In this document: positions 27,860 through 36,895 of the stretch, piece after piece
Position numbering within the stretch: position 1 is the stretch's first letter
How the letters are laid out: each line of letters starts with the position of its first letter
NCBI RefSeq assembly: GCF_000196675.2
Contig: NC_015312.1
Location: 2,790,001 to 2,854,000 of the forward strand
DNA from: Pseudonocardia benzenivorans CB1190
GTDB lineage: Bacteria; Actinomycetota; Actinomycetes; Mycobacteriales; Pseudonocardiaceae
Length of the DNA stretch: 64,000 bases
Reading direction: 5' to 3'
Notes under the pieces: model-generated
The model's database searches: none
The model's input: the letters and a program-made list of their open reading frames with translations, nothing else
Told to the model about the DNA's origin: nothing
Position numbers and translations under genes: made by a program

Positions 27860-29896
27860 ATGAGCATGATCGGAGTGGACGTCGGCGGTACCTTCACCGA
27901 CGTCGTGGCCATCGAGGACGGCCAGATCAAGACCGTCAAGGTCTCGACCGACGTTCGCAACACCCACCTCGCGGTGCTCGAGGGCGCCCGCGAGGCCGGT
28001 GTCGAGAACGCCACCGTGTTCAACCACGCGAGCACCCACGGCCTCAACGCCGTCATCACCCGGCGGCTGCCCAAGATCGCCTTCCTGACGACGCTGGGCC
28101 ACCGCGACATCCTCGACATCGGCTCGAGCTACCGGCCGCTGGACGCGCTGACCGACGCGAGCTGGCGCCGCGGCTTCGGTGACGCCATGCGCCCGCTCGT
28201 TCCCCGCTACCTGCGGCGCGGCATCCGCGAGCGGCTCAAGACCGACGGCAGCGCCCTGATCCCGCTCGACGAGGCACACGCCCGCGAGGAGCTCGCGGTC
28301 CTGCGCAAGTGCGGTGTCCAGGGCGTCTCGATCTGCCTGATCAACGCCTACGTCAACCCCGCCCACGAGCAGCGGCTGCGCGAGATCGTCCACGAGGAGC
28401 TCGGCGCCGACATCCCGGTGTCGATCTCCAGTGAGACCTCGCCGCTGGCCAAGGAGTGGGCACGCGCGTCGACCACGACGATCGACGTGTTCATGAAGCT
28501 CATCTACCACGACTACACCAAGAAGCTCGGCGACGGCCTGCGCGAGCAGGGCTTCACCGGCGACTTCAACTACGCCAACTGCGCCGCGCAGCTGCTCAAC
28601 GCCGACATCGCGATGGAGCAGCCGTTCGAGATCGTGTTCGCGGGCCCCGCGGCGGGCACGATGGCCAGCGCGCACTTCGGCAAGCTGATCGACCGCGGCA
28701 ACCTGCTCTGTGTCGACCTCGGCGGCACGTCCTGCGACATCTCCATGGTGTCGGGCGGCGACCCGTACGTGAACACGACGTTCCTGCTCGAGCACGACCT
28801 GATCGTCAACGCCCTCTCCAACGAGGTCGAGTCGATCGGTGCGGGCGGCGGCTCGCTCGTGACGATCTCGCCCAGCGGCGAGGTCCTGGTCGGCCCCGGT
28901 TCGGCCGGCGCGGACCCGGGCCCGGCGTGCTACGGCAAGGGCGGCACCCAGCCCGCGACGACCGACACCCTGATCATGATGGGTGTCATCGACCCGAAGA
29001 CGTTCGCCGGTGGCCGGATGTCGCTGGACCCGGCGCTGTCGGAGCGGGCGTTCCACGACCTCGACGCCCCCCAGCTGTCGCTGCACCAGCGGGTCAACTA
29101 CGCGTTCAACATCGGCATCAACAACATCGCCGAGGGCGTCACCAACATCGCGATCAAGCACGGCATCGACCCGCGCGACTACAGCCTCGTCGCGTTCGGT
29201 GCCGCCGGCCCGATGCTGCTGCCCGCCTGCCTCGACCTCGTGCACGCCCGCGACGTCATCGTGCCGCCGCACCCGGGCCTGTTCTCCGCGCTCGGCCTGG
29301 TCTCCTCCGACCAGGTCTACGGCGACAGCCGCAGCTCCTACGTGATGCTGACCCACGAGGCGGCCGACTCGATCAACACGATCTACGCGCAGATGGAGGC
29401 CAAGCTGCGCGAGCGCTTCGACGACACTGCGGCCAACGTCGAGTTCGTGCGCTCCATGGACGCCCGCCTCGCGGGTCAGACCTGGGAGACCCCGTTCGTC
29501 TCCGTGCCCTCCGGCGAGATCACCGCCGAGAAGGTCGACGAGATGATCGAGACCTTCCACCAGGTCTACGAGTCTCGTGCCGGCAACCGCTTCGACGGTC
29601 TGCCGGTGCAGGCGGTCACCTACCGGGTGGAGGCCGTCATCAAGGTCGACAAGGTCGACTACCCGCGGCTGGAGAAGGGCGACGGCGCGCTGCTCAAGCC
29701 CGAGTCCACGTTCGAGCTGCGGTACCTGACCGACGAGCCGGTCACCGCCGGGCGCTACCAGCGGGAGACGTTCAAGGCCGGCGACCGTATCGAGGGCCCC
29801 GCCGTGATCCACGAGGCGCTCTCCACGACGTTCATGCTGCCCGGCCAGGTTGCCGAGGTCGGCGAGTACGGCGAGCTGCGGATCACCAGGGCCTGA
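27860..29896 (+). CDS. HyuA-type ATPase subunit (hydantoinase A/acetone carboxylase beta-like)
   Basis: A 678-aa protein of the HyuA/oxoprolinase family with an actin-like ATPase fold: phosphate-1 motif GVDVGGTFTD (residues 5-14), DLGGTSCD (about residue 290) and AFGAAGP (about 450). In acetone and acetophenone carboxylases the HyuA-type subunit phosphorylates the ketone or bicarbonate; in hydantoinases it drives ring opening. The pairing with a HyuB-type protein, a small third protein, a CoA-transferase, CoA ligase and SDRs favours a ketone carboxylase over a hydantoinase, but this is inference. Confidence 0.85.
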   Translation: MSMIGVDVGGTFTDVVAIEDGQIKTVKVSTDVRNTHLAVLEGAREAGVENATVFNHASTHGLNAVITRRLPKIAFLTTLGHRDILDIGSSYRPLDALTDASWRRGFGDAMRPLVPRYLRRGIRERLKTDGSALIPLDEAHAREELAVLRKCGVQGVSICLINAYVNPAHEQRLREIVHEELGADIPVSISSETSPLAKEWARASTTTIDVFMKLIYHDYTKKLGDGLREQGFTGDFNYANCAAQLLNADIAMEQPFEIVFAGPAAGTMASAHFGKLIDRGNLLCVDLGGTSCDISMVSGGDPYVNTTFLLEHDLIVNALSNEVESIGAGGGSLVTISPSGEVLVGPGSAGADPGPACYGKGGTQPATTDTLIMMGVIDPKTFAGGRMSLDPALSERAFHDLDAPQLSLHQRVNYAFNIGINNIAEGVTNIAIKHGIDPRDYSLVAFGAAGPMLLPACLDLVHARDVIVPPHPGLFSALGLVSSDQVYGDSRSSYVMLTHEAADSINTIYAQMEAKLRERFDDTAANVEFVRSMDARLAGQTWETPFVSVPSGEITAEKVDEMIETFHQVYESRAGNRFDGLPVQAVTYRVEAVIKVDKVDYPRLEKGDGALLKPESTFELRYLTDEPVTAGRYQRETFKAGDRIEGPAVIHEALSTTFMLPGQVAEVGEYGELRITRA

Positions 29897-29907
29897 GGGA
29901 GGACCAG

Positions 29908-31875
29908 ATGACCGATCTTGGAGTGGGAAAGACCCCGATCAAGGACCTCACCGACGCGGAGTTCGAGGCGCGGTACAACTGCGACCGCTACACCGCGACG
30001 GTGCTGTCGAACCGCATGCGCTACATCGTCGAGCACATGTGCACGAACCTGCTGCACCACGCGTTCTCGCTGATCCTGCGCGACTGGTACGACTTCGCCG
30101 CGACGATCTCGGGCCCGGCGTCGATGAACTACCCCATGTCGACGGTGTCGAACTCCCTGGTGCTGTTCTCCGGCGCCATGGAGCACGCCGTGCGCAACGC
30201 GGTGGAAGAGTACGGCCCGGAGAACCTCAAGCCGGGCGACGTGCTCATGGTCAACGACCCGTACCGGGCCGGTAACCACGTCAACGACATCTGCTTCATC
30301 CGGCCCGTCTTCCACAACGACGAGCTCGTCACGTTCATCGCCCTGCGGGCCCACCAGCTCGACATGGGCGGCATCGTGCCGGCCGGTTTCTCGGCGACGA
30401 AGAAGGACGTCTACGAGACGGGCCTGGTCATCCCGCCGATGCTGGCCTACGAGAACGACCAGCCGGTGCAGCACTCGTTCCACCTGATCTTCAACAACGC
30501 CCGGTACTGCGCGCTGCTGCTGCCGGACATGATCACGATCTACCAGAACCTGCTGCTCGGCGAGCGGCTGATGAAGGAGAGCCTCGAGCGCTACGGCGCC
30601 GACGCCTGGCTCGGCGCGATCAACTACAGCGTCGACGTGCCGGCCGAGTCGATGGCCTCGGCCATCAAGGCCCTGCCGGACGGCGTGTACGAGGGCAGCG
30701 ACCTCGTCGACGCGGACGGCATCGACGACACGCTCGAGTACGAGATCAAGGTCAAGATCACCAAGGCGGGCGAGCGCCTGGAGGTCGACTTCTCGGGCAC
30801 GTCGCAGCAGGCGCGTACGTCGATCAACGCGGGCGTGTTCGACACGCTCACCGCGGTCGGGGTCGCACTCAAGTACGTGCTCGACCCGAAGACGGCGTTC
30901 AACTCCGGCGCCTACCGCAACGTCGACGTCGTGCTACCCGCCGGCACCATCTGTTCGGCGACACCGCCGGACGGGCCGGTCTTCCTCTACTGGGAGGCCG
31001 CGCAGCCGGTGCTGTTGGCCATCTTCAAGGCGCTCGAGCCGGCTGTCGGTGAGAACGCGGTCGGCGGCGACTACGGCTCGCTGTCGATTCACAACGGCCA
31101 CGGCGTGCTGCCCGACGGGACCCCGTGGGTCACGGTCGCGCAGTGTGGTGGCGAGCACGGGCCGTGGGGCGCCACCAAGACCGGTGACGCCGACTCCTAC
31201 GGCGGCTTCTACATGGCCAACAACCTCGACCCGGCCACCGAGGCCATCGAGTCCGAGCTGCCGATCGTGGTGCTGCGCAAGGAGTACGTGCCCGACACCG
31301 CGGGTGTCGGCTACAACCGCGGTGGTGCGTCCGTGCTGCGCGACAGCATGTACCTCACCGAGGCGCACCACACCTCGAGCCCGGTGCACACCAAGCGCTC
31401 CTCGGGCGCGGGCGTGCACGGCGGCAAGGACGGCCGCAACGGCGCCACCTGGCTGTTCTCGGCCGAGGGCGGGTTCGACGTGGCCCAGCGCAAGGACCTG
31501 ATCCCGGTGCTGGACCCGGAGGCCTACCGTCAGTCGACGCCCGTCTCCGGCATGCTCGACCCGGACACCAAGGCGATCGACGTCGAGAAGGGCGAGTACT
31601 TCTGGTTCGGGGCGAACCCGTTGTGGCACACCAAGCCCAACGACGTGTTCCGCTACATCACCTGCGGCGGCGGTGGCTGGGGCAACCCGTACACCCGCGA
31701 GCCGGAGCGGGTGCTGGTCGACGTCCGTGACGAGTACATCTCGATCGAGGCCGCCGCGCGCGACTTCGGCGTGATCATCACGGGCGACCCCCAGAAGGAC
31801 CCGGAGGGTCTGCAGATCGACCAGCAGGCGACCGAGGCGCGCCGGGCCGAGCTCCGCGCGGCGGGTATGGCCTGA
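29908..31875 (+). CDS. HyuB-type subunit (hydantoinase B/acetone carboxylase alpha-like)
   Basis: A 655-aa HyuB-family protein. Characteristic blocks are NDPYRAGNHVNDICF (about residue 110), RAHQLDMGGIVPAGF (about 147), FSGTSQQARTSINAG (about 295), YGSLSIHNGHG and KRSSGAGVHGGKDGRNG near the C-terminal third, and CGGGGWGNPY. The subunit carries the metal-dependent catalytic site of the complex. The start is ATG 29908, with GGGAGGA upstream, 11 bp after hyuA. The protein is shorter than classical acetone carboxylase alpha (about 770 aa), so the exact substrate class is open. Confidence 0.85.
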   Translation: MTDLGVGKTPIKDLTDAEFEARYNCDRYTATVLSNRMRYIVEHMCTNLLHHAFSLILRDWYDFAATISGPASMNYPMSTVSNSLVLFSGAMEHAVRNAVEEYGPENLKPGDVLMVNDPYRAGNHVNDICFIRPVFHNDELVTFIALRAHQLDMGGIVPAGFSATKKDVYETGLVIPPMLAYENDQPVQHSFHLIFNNARYCALLLPDMITIYQNLLLGERLMKESLERYGADAWLGAINYSVDVPAESMASAIKALPDGVYEGSDLVDADGIDDTLEYEIKVKITKAGERLEVDFSGTSQQARTSINAGVFDTLTAVGVALKYVLDPKTAFNSGAYRNVDVVLPAGTICSATPPDGPVFLYWEAAQPVLLAIFKALEPAVGENAVGGDYGSLSIHNGHGVLPDGTPWVTVAQCGGEHGPWGATKTGDADSYGGFYMANNLDPATEAIESELPIVVLRKEYVPDTAGVGYNRGGASVLRDSMYLTEAHHTSSPVHTKRSSGAGVHGGKDGRNGATWLFSAEGGFDVAQRKDLIPVLDPEAYRQSTPVSGMLDPDTKAIDVEKGEYFWFGANPLWHTKPNDVFRYITCGGGGWGNPYTREPERVLVDVRDEYISIEAAARDFGVIITGDPQKDPEGLQIDQQATEARRAELRAAGMA

Positions 31876-31889
31876 CGGTCGGCACGGAC

Positions 31890-31991
31890 GACGCCGGGAT
31901 GGGTGCCGACGCAGCCACCCGTCCCGGCGTCTCCCCGGACGGCGACGCCGGGACGCACGACTCCGCTCGCGGGGCCGTCCGTCCCGGCGTC
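31890..31991. terminator. Tandem strong hairpins between convergent genes
   Basis: Two successive stem-loops built from the same arm sequence: GACGCCGGGATGGGTG (31890-31905) pairs with 31916-31931 with one mismatch, and GACGCCGGGACG (31944-31955) pairs perfectly with 31980-31991. They lie between the hyuB stop and the stop of a leftward SDR gene, so a bidirectional terminator is likely. There is no T-tract, as is usual in GC-rich actinobacteria. Confidence 0.65.
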
Positions 31992-32048
31992 CGTCTTCTC
32001 CCGCCTGCAGTGCCCGGGCATGCCGGACGGGCCCGGACCCGGTGGGGC

Positions 32049-32831
32049 TCAGCGCTTGTCGGGGATCCCGTCGTAGGTGCGCCACGTCGGCGCCACGAGC
32101 CACCCGGCGTCGACGGGCAGGTTCACCCCGGTGATCGCGGAGGCCTCGTCGGAGGCGAGGAAGCACACCGCCTTGGCGATCTCGTCGGCGTCGACCATCC
32201 GGCCGAGTGCCGACTCGCCCGCGAGGTTCGAGGGGTCGCGCTCGCCGCGCTCGATCCGCTCCCGCAGCAGCGGGGTGAGCGTGTAGCCGGGGGCGACGGA
32301 GTTGACCCGGATCCCGGAGCGGCCCCACTCGGCGGCGAGGTCGGCCGTCATCGCGATCACGCCGGCCTTGGCCGGGGTGTAGGCGTGCAGCGGCATCGAG
32401 CGCATACCGGCGACCGAGGCGATCGTGACGATGCTGCCCTGGCCGCGCACGGCCATCCGGCGCCCGAACTCGACGGCGCACAGCCAGGTGCCGCGCAGGT
32501 CGACGCGGAAGACCTCGTCCCAGTCGGCGACGTCGTAGTCCTCGGGCGGCGTCGGGCGCTGGGTGATGCCGGCCGAGGTCACGAGGACGTCGACGGCGCC
32601 GATCTCGCGCTCGATCTGCTCGGCGACGGCCGCGACGTCGGGCGCCGAGCCCACGTCGAGCGCCACGGCGTGTCCGCCGAGGTCGTCGGCCACCGCCGTC
32701 GCGCGTGCCGGGTCGAGGTCGGCGATCACGACGGCGGCGCCGCGCTCGACGGCGAGCCGGGCCACGGCTTCGCCGATGCCGCTCGCGCCGCCGGTGACGA
32801 CGGCGACGCGGCCGGAGAGGTCGGAACTCAT
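32049..32831 (-). CDS. Short-chain dehydrogenase/reductase
   Basis: A 260-aa classical SDR. It has TGGASGIG (cofactor binding, about residues 13-20), an Asp after strand 2 (IADLDPAR, NAD preference), a TSAG loop instead of NNAG, catalytic Ser in IASVAGM and YTPAK (catalytic Tyr and Lys), and a PVDAGW C-terminal cofactor loop. It is divergent from the acyl-CoA ligase gene with a 163-bp spacer, so both may answer to the same regulator. Alcohol or hydroxyacyl-CoA dehydrogenase in the local catabolic route; substrate unknown. Confidence 0.9.
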   Translation of the reverse strand: MSSDLSGRVAVVTGGASGIGEAVARLAVERGAAVVIADLDPARATAVADDLGGHAVALDVGSAPDVAAVAEQIEREIGAVDVLVTSAGITQRPTPPEDYDVADWDEVFRVDLRGTWLCAVEFGRRMAVRGQGSIVTIASVAGMRSMPLHAYTPAKAGVIAMTADLAAEWGRSGIRVNSVAPGYTLTPLLRERIERGERDPSNLAGESALGRMVDADEIAKAVCFLASDEASAITGVNLPVDAGWLVAPTWRTYDGIPDKR

Positions 32832-32994
32832 CGGGGCCTCCTTTTACTTCGGACGTCGGACTGCTTCGGACGTCGAACGACGGCGGCCGCGGCCCTCGCA
32901 TCGCCCGCGAGGGTCCTCGACCGGGGCCGGTCGCCACAGGTAGGTTTTGTCGAACGAACGGTACAGGAAACGACTCGACGAGGAGTGCCCGACG
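32832..32994. promoter_or_regulatory. Divergent promoter region with CTTCGGACGTCG direct repeat
   Basis: The spacer between the SDR and the CoA ligase has CTTCGGACGTCG twice (32847-32858 and 32864-32875), 5 bp apart, and CGAACGAACGGTAC (32951-32964), which resembles half of the AACG..CGTT sites found near TetR genes at 59231-59283. The ligase ribosome site GAGGAG is at 32980-32985. Confidence 0.4.
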
Positions 32995-34512
32995 GTGTTC
33001 GATCTCGCCCGCGTCCTCGACCACCACGTCGCCCGCGATCCCGGCCGCGAGGTGCTGGTCCACGGCGACCGACGCATCGGCGCAGCGGAGCTGGCCGCGC
33101 GCGTGGACGCGGTCGCCGCCGGCCTGGCCGCCCTCGGTGTACGGACCGGCGAGGTCGTCGCCCTGTTGACCTACAACCACGTCGAGTTCCTCGAGACGGT
33201 GCTGGCCGCGGGCCGGCTCGGCGCCGTCGTGCTGCCCCTGAACTACCGGCTCGCCCCCGACGAGTGGCGCTACATCCTCGACAACGCGGGCACCGTGGTG
33301 CTGGTCACCGAGGAGGAGTTCCGCGGACGGATCGACGAGCTCGCCCCGGCGTTGCCGACCATCCGTCATCGGGTGCTGCTCGGCGCGGGGGCGCCCGAGG
33401 GCTGGATCGCCTACGAGGCACTCGTCGCCGACGGTGCCGGCGCGCCGCCGGTCCCGCCGGGGATCGTCGACGACGAGCACACCCTGGCCCGGCTGATGTA
33501 CACGTCCGGCACGACGTCACGGCCCAAGGGCGTGCGGATCACCCACGGCAACGTCGCCTGGAAGAACCTGGGGCTCATCGTCGAGCTCGGGCTCTCTGCC
33601 GACGACACCGTGCTGGTCTGCGGCCCGCTCTACCACTGCGGTGGCCTCGACCTGCCGGGCCTGGCCGCGTTCCACATGGGCGCGCGGCTGGTGCTGATGC
33701 GCTCGTTCGACGCCGCCGGGGTGCTCGACGCGATCGAGCGCGAGAAGGTCGGCATCGTCTGGCTCGCGCCCGCGATGATGAACGCGGTGCTGCAGGTGCC
33801 CGATCTCGCCGACCGGGACACGACGTCGGTGCGCTGCATCATCGGCGGCGGCGAGAAGATGCCCGAGCCGGTGGTGCGCCGCATCCTCGAGGCGTTCCCC
33901 AACACCTGGTTCGCCGATGCCTACGGGCTCACCGAGACCGTCTCCGGCGACACCGTCCTCGACCGCGAGCACAGCCTGTCCAAGATCGGGTCGGTCGGCA
34001 GGCCGATCCCGCACGTCGAGGTGCGCATCGTCGACGAGCAGGGTGCCGAGGTGCCCGCGGGCGAGCTCGGCGAGATCGCGCTGCGCGGACCCAAGGTGTT
34101 CGACGGCTACTGGCGCGACGAGGAGGCGACGGCCAGGGCGATCCGCGACGGCTGGTTCCACACCGGCGACATCGGCCGGCTCGACGCCGACGGCTTCCTC
34201 TACGTCGAGGACCGACTCAAGGACATGATCATCTCCGGTGGCGAGAACATCGCGACCCCCGAGGTCGAACGCGTCCTCTACGAGCACCCGGCGGTGCTGG
34301 AGGCGGCCGTCGTCGCGATGCCGCACGAGCGCTGGGGCGAGGTGCCGCGCGCGGTCGTCGTGCTCAAGCCGGGGGAGCGGGCCGACGCCGAGGACATCCG
34401 CGCGTTCTGCCGGGACCGGCTGGCCAAGTTCAAGGTGCCCGTCGCGGTCGACTTCCTCGACGCGCTGCCGCGGACCCCGTCGGGCAAGGTGCTCAAGCGG
34501 GAGCTGCGGTGA
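32995..34512 (+). CDS. Acyl-CoA synthetase (AMP-binding, ANL superfamily)
   Basis: A 505-aa AMP-forming acyl/aryl-CoA ligase. Motifs are MYTSGTTSRPKGVRITH (P-loop; note Ser where most members have Gly), ADAYGLTETVSGD (A5), GYWRDEEATARAI, WFHTGDIGR and DMIISGGENIATPEVE (A8), and a C-terminal TPSGKVLKREL with the catalytic lysine. It activates a carboxylic acid with ATP and CoA. I start at GTG 32995, with GAGGAG 9 nt upstream, rather than at an upstream TTG. The 3' end overlaps the convergent TetR gene by 20 bp. Confidence 0.9.
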   Translation: MFDLARVLDHHVARDPGREVLVHGDRRIGAAELAARVDAVAAGLAALGVRTGEVVALLTYNHVEFLETVLAAGRLGAVVLPLNYRLAPDEWRYILDNAGTVVLVTEEEFRGRIDELAPALPTIRHRVLLGAGAPEGWIAYEALVADGAGAPPVPPGIVDDEHTLARLMYTSGTTSRPKGVRITHGNVAWKNLGLIVELGLSADDTVLVCGPLYHCGGLDLPGLAAFHMGARLVLMRSFDAAGVLDAIEREKVGIVWLAPAMMNAVLQVPDLADRDTTSVRCIIGGGEKMPEPVVRRILEAFPNTWFADAYGLTETVSGDTVLDREHSLSKIGSVGRPIPHVEVRIVDEQGAEVPAGELGEIALRGPKVFDGYWRDEEATARAIRDGWFHTGDIGRLDADGFLYVEDRLKDMIISGGENIATPEVERVLYEHPAVLEAAVVAMPHERWGEVPRAVVVLKPGERADAEDIRAFCRDRLAKFKVPVAVDFLDALPRTPSGKVLKRELR

Positions 34513-35188
34513 CCGGCGCGAGCGTCGGCAGGTCCGGGTGCTCGGCGCGGTACCGGGCCGTCTCCTCCTCGATCGTCGAGGGGTCGTACCCGGGGGCGGC
34601 GAAGCCGCGGAACAACGTGGCGCAGTACTGCTCGGACAGGTCCTGCACGCTCCACCGTCCCGACGGGCGGACCCATTGGTAGGTGTGGTTGTGCATGTTG
34701 AGGAACTGCAGCATGCCCAGGTCGACGTCCATCTCCCGGAACTCGCCCGCGGCGACGGCGGCGGACAGCAGCTCGGTGACGACGCCCTCGAACGCGTGCC
34801 GCTGCGCGACGAGCGTGGCCTGGTTCTCCGCCGACAGCTGCCGGTAGTCGTGCTCGTAGACCCAGATGTGGTTGAGCCGCAGCACGATCTGCTCGAGCAG
34901 CAGCTCCGAGAGCAGGCGCAGCCGGACGACCGGCCGGACGTCGAGTGCGGCGATCGCGTGCGAGGCCTCCAGCAGCGGCACGAGCACGGCCGACTGGATC
35001 TCGACGAGCAGCTGCTCCTTCGAGCCGATGTAGTAGTACAGCGCGCCGCGGGCGAGACCGACGGCGTCGCAGATCTCGGTGATGCCGGTCGCGGCGTAGC
35101 CACGGCGGGCGAACAGCTCGGCGGCGGTGTCGATGATCTCCCGGCGCCGCGGCTCGAAGGCAGAGCCGTGGCCTGGTGGTCGGGGCAT
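34493..35188 (-). CDS. TetR-family regulator
   Basis: A 231-aa TetR protein. The DNA-binding domain (about residues 14-60) has REIIDTAAELFARRGYAATG and VGLARGALYYYIGSKEQLLVE. The large ligand domain resembles regulators of CoA-ester or steroid catabolism (KstR2-like), but this is a weak impression. A perfect 14-bp palindrome, GGTCCGCGCGGACC, sits 15 bp upstream of its start and is a candidate autoregulatory operator that would also cover the divergent SDR operon. It overlaps the 3' end of the CoA ligase gene. Confidence 0.9.
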   Translation of the reverse strand: MPRPPGHGSAFEPRRREIIDTAAELFARRGYAATGITEICDAVGLARGALYYYIGSKEQLLVEIQSAVLVPLLEASHAIAALDVRPVVRLRLLSELLLEQIVLRLNHIWVYEHDYRQLSAENQATLVAQRHAFEGVVTELLSAAVAAGEFREMDVDLGMLQFLNMHNHTYQWVRPSGRWSVQDLSEQYCATLFRGFAAPGYDPSTIEEETARYRAEHPDLPTLAPVTAAPA

Positions 35189-35202
35189 CTCTCCTCGCTA
35201 CC

Positions 35203-35216
35203 GGTCCGCGCGGACC
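35203..35216. promoter_or_regulatory. 14-bp palindrome, candidate TetR operator
   Basis: GGTCCGCGCGGACC is a perfect palindrome located 15 bp upstream of the leftward TetR start and 166 bp upstream of the rightward SDR start. The position fits TetR autorepression. In such GC-rich DNA a short palindrome can arise by chance, so confidence is moderate. Confidence 0.4.
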
Positions 35217-35382
35217 TTCGGCGGGCAGGGGGGTGCCCGCTCGGACACCGGCGATCCTACGCGGCCCGCGCGGGCGGCCCGACCGCACGCGTGGCACGGC
35301 CCGGCGGATGCTCCGACCGGACCACACCCGACGGACAGGTTCCGGCTCGCCCGGGACGGACGAACAGAGAGGTGGCACAGCC

Positions 35383-36132
35383 ATGGCGGAGAACGGGATC
35401 AGCGGCGCGGTCGACCTGACCGGTCAGGTCGCGGTCGTGACCGGCGGCGCCCGCGGGATCGGCCAGGCCACGGCGCTGGCGTTGGCGCGCGAGGGAGCCG
35501 ACGTCGTCGTCGGCGACATGCTCGACACCGAGGAGACCGTCCGGCGCGTCGCGGCACTGGGCAGGCGCGCCACCGGGCTGCGCACCGACATCACCAGCTC
35601 CGCGGACGCCGCCGCGCTGGTGGCGGCGGCGACCGAGGGCTTCGGCCGCGTGGACGTGCTGGTGACGTGCGCGGGCGTCTACGGCGAGGGCGCGCTCGAC
35701 GTCGACGCCGAGGAGTTCGACCGGGTCTACGCCGTCAACACCAAGGGCACCTACCTCGCCATCCAGGCCGCGTGGCCCGCGCTGGAGGACGGCGGCGGCA
35801 AGATCGTCTGCATCGGGTCGATCGCGGGCAAGATCGGCGGCGTGCTGGCCGGTCCGCAGTACGCCGCGAGCAAGGGTGCGGTGCACGCCATGGTGCGGTG
35901 GTTCGCCAAGTACGGCGCGGGACGCGGGGTGCTGGTCAACGGCGTCGCGCCGGGTGCCGTCGCCACCGAGATGATCAAGGGCCGTGGCTACCGCGAGGAG
36001 GACTGGCCGCTGGGCCGCTTCGCCGAGCCGGAGGACATCGCCGAGGCCGTGGTCTACCTCGCGGCCCAGGGCTCGAACTTCATGACCGGCAAGGTGCTGT
36101 CGGTCGACGGCGGCCTGCTGCTGCAGGACTGA
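35383..36132 (+). CDS. Short-chain dehydrogenase/reductase
   Basis: A 249-aa classical SDR with TGGARGIG (about residues 19-26), GDMLDTEE (acidic residue after strand 2, NAD type), TCAG in place of NNAG, catalytic Ser in IGSIAGK and YAASK. The start is ATG 35383 with GAGAGG upstream. It is the first gene of a rightward unit of two SDRs and an enoyl-CoA hydratase, divergent from the TetR gene. Probably an alcohol or 3-hydroxyacyl-CoA dehydrogenase. Confidence 0.9.
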   Translation: MAENGISGAVDLTGQVAVVTGGARGIGQATALALAREGADVVVGDMLDTEETVRRVAALGRRATGLRTDITSSADAAALVAAATEGFGRVDVLVTCAGVYGEGALDVDAEEFDRVYAVNTKGTYLAIQAAWPALEDGGGKIVCIGSIAGKIGGVLAGPQYAASKGAVHAMVRWFAKYGAGRGVLVNGVAPGAVATEMIKGRGYREEDWPLGRFAEPEDIAEAVVYLAAQGSNFMTGKVLSVDGGLLLQD

Positions 36133-36140
36133 GCGCCCCG

Positions 36141-36890
36141 ATGTCCTCCTCGATCTCCGAGGTGACGCGCGTCGTGCTCGTCACCGGCGCGGCCGGGGGC
36201 CTCGGCGCCGCCGTCGCGCGACGGCTCGCCGAGCCCGGCACGGCCCTCGTGCTGTGCGACCTCGATCCCGCCGGCCTGGAGACGGTCGCGGGCTCGCTCG
36301 ACGGGACGCCCGTGCGCACGCAGGTCGTCGACGTCGGCGACGCGGCGCAGGTCGACGCGGCCGTCGCCACGGCGGTCGAGGAGTTCGGCGGGCTGCACGT
36401 GATGGTCAACAACGCCGGCGTCATCGCGCCCAACGCCCGCCTCCACAACCTCACCGCCGCGGACTGGGACCTGCAGCTGCGGGTCAACCTGATGGGCGTC
36501 GTACACGGCACGACCGCGGCGATCCGCGTGATGCGGAAGGCGGGCGGCGGTTCGATCATCAACACCGCGTCGGTCGCGGGCCTCACCGCCTGGGCCTACG
36601 CGGCGCCCTACTGCGCGACGAAGGCCGCCGTCGTGCACCTGACGAAGGTCGCCGCGGTCGAGTACGCGAAGGAACGGATCCGGGTCAACTGCGTGTGTCC
36701 GGGGACGTTCGAGTCCGGCATGTCGGCGAAGATCCCGCGCGAGGCCATGGCGGCGATGGAGGCGAAGCACCCGCTGGGCTTCGGCACCCCGGAGGACCTC
36801 GCGGGCGCCTTCGCCTACCTCGCCGGCGACGAGTCGCGCTGGACGACCGGGGCTGCGATCGTCGTCGACGGCGGCTACGCGGCTCCCTGA
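36141..36890 (+). CDS. Short-chain dehydrogenase/reductase
   Basis: A 249-aa classical SDR with TGAAGGLG (about residues 15-22), CDLDPAG (NAD-type Asp), VNNAGVI, TASVAGL and YCATK catalytic motif. It begins 8 bp after the preceding SDR and is clearly a different paralogue. Two consecutive SDRs in one unit suggest two oxidation steps on related intermediates. A palindromic repeat follows 5 bp after the stop. Confidence 0.9.
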   Translation: MSSSISEVTRVVLVTGAAGGLGAAVARRLAEPGTALVLCDLDPAGLETVAGSLDGTPVRTQVVDVGDAAQVDAAVATAVEEFGGLHVMVNNAGVIAPNARLHNLTAADWDLQLRVNLMGVVHGTTAAIRVMRKAGGGSIINTASVAGLTAWAYAAPYCATKAAVVHLTKVAAVEYAKERIRVNCVCPGTFESGMSAKIPREAMAAMEAKHPLGFGTPEDLAGAFAYLAGDESRWTTGAAIVVDGGYAAP

Positions 36891-36895
36891 CCCCC

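Noticed and set aside
27860..31875. HyuAB as a hydantoin-degrading operon
   Set aside because: Not excluded, but no hydantoin racemase, carbamoylase or permease is nearby, while CoA-linked and ketone-type genes are; I therefore favour a ketone carboxylase.
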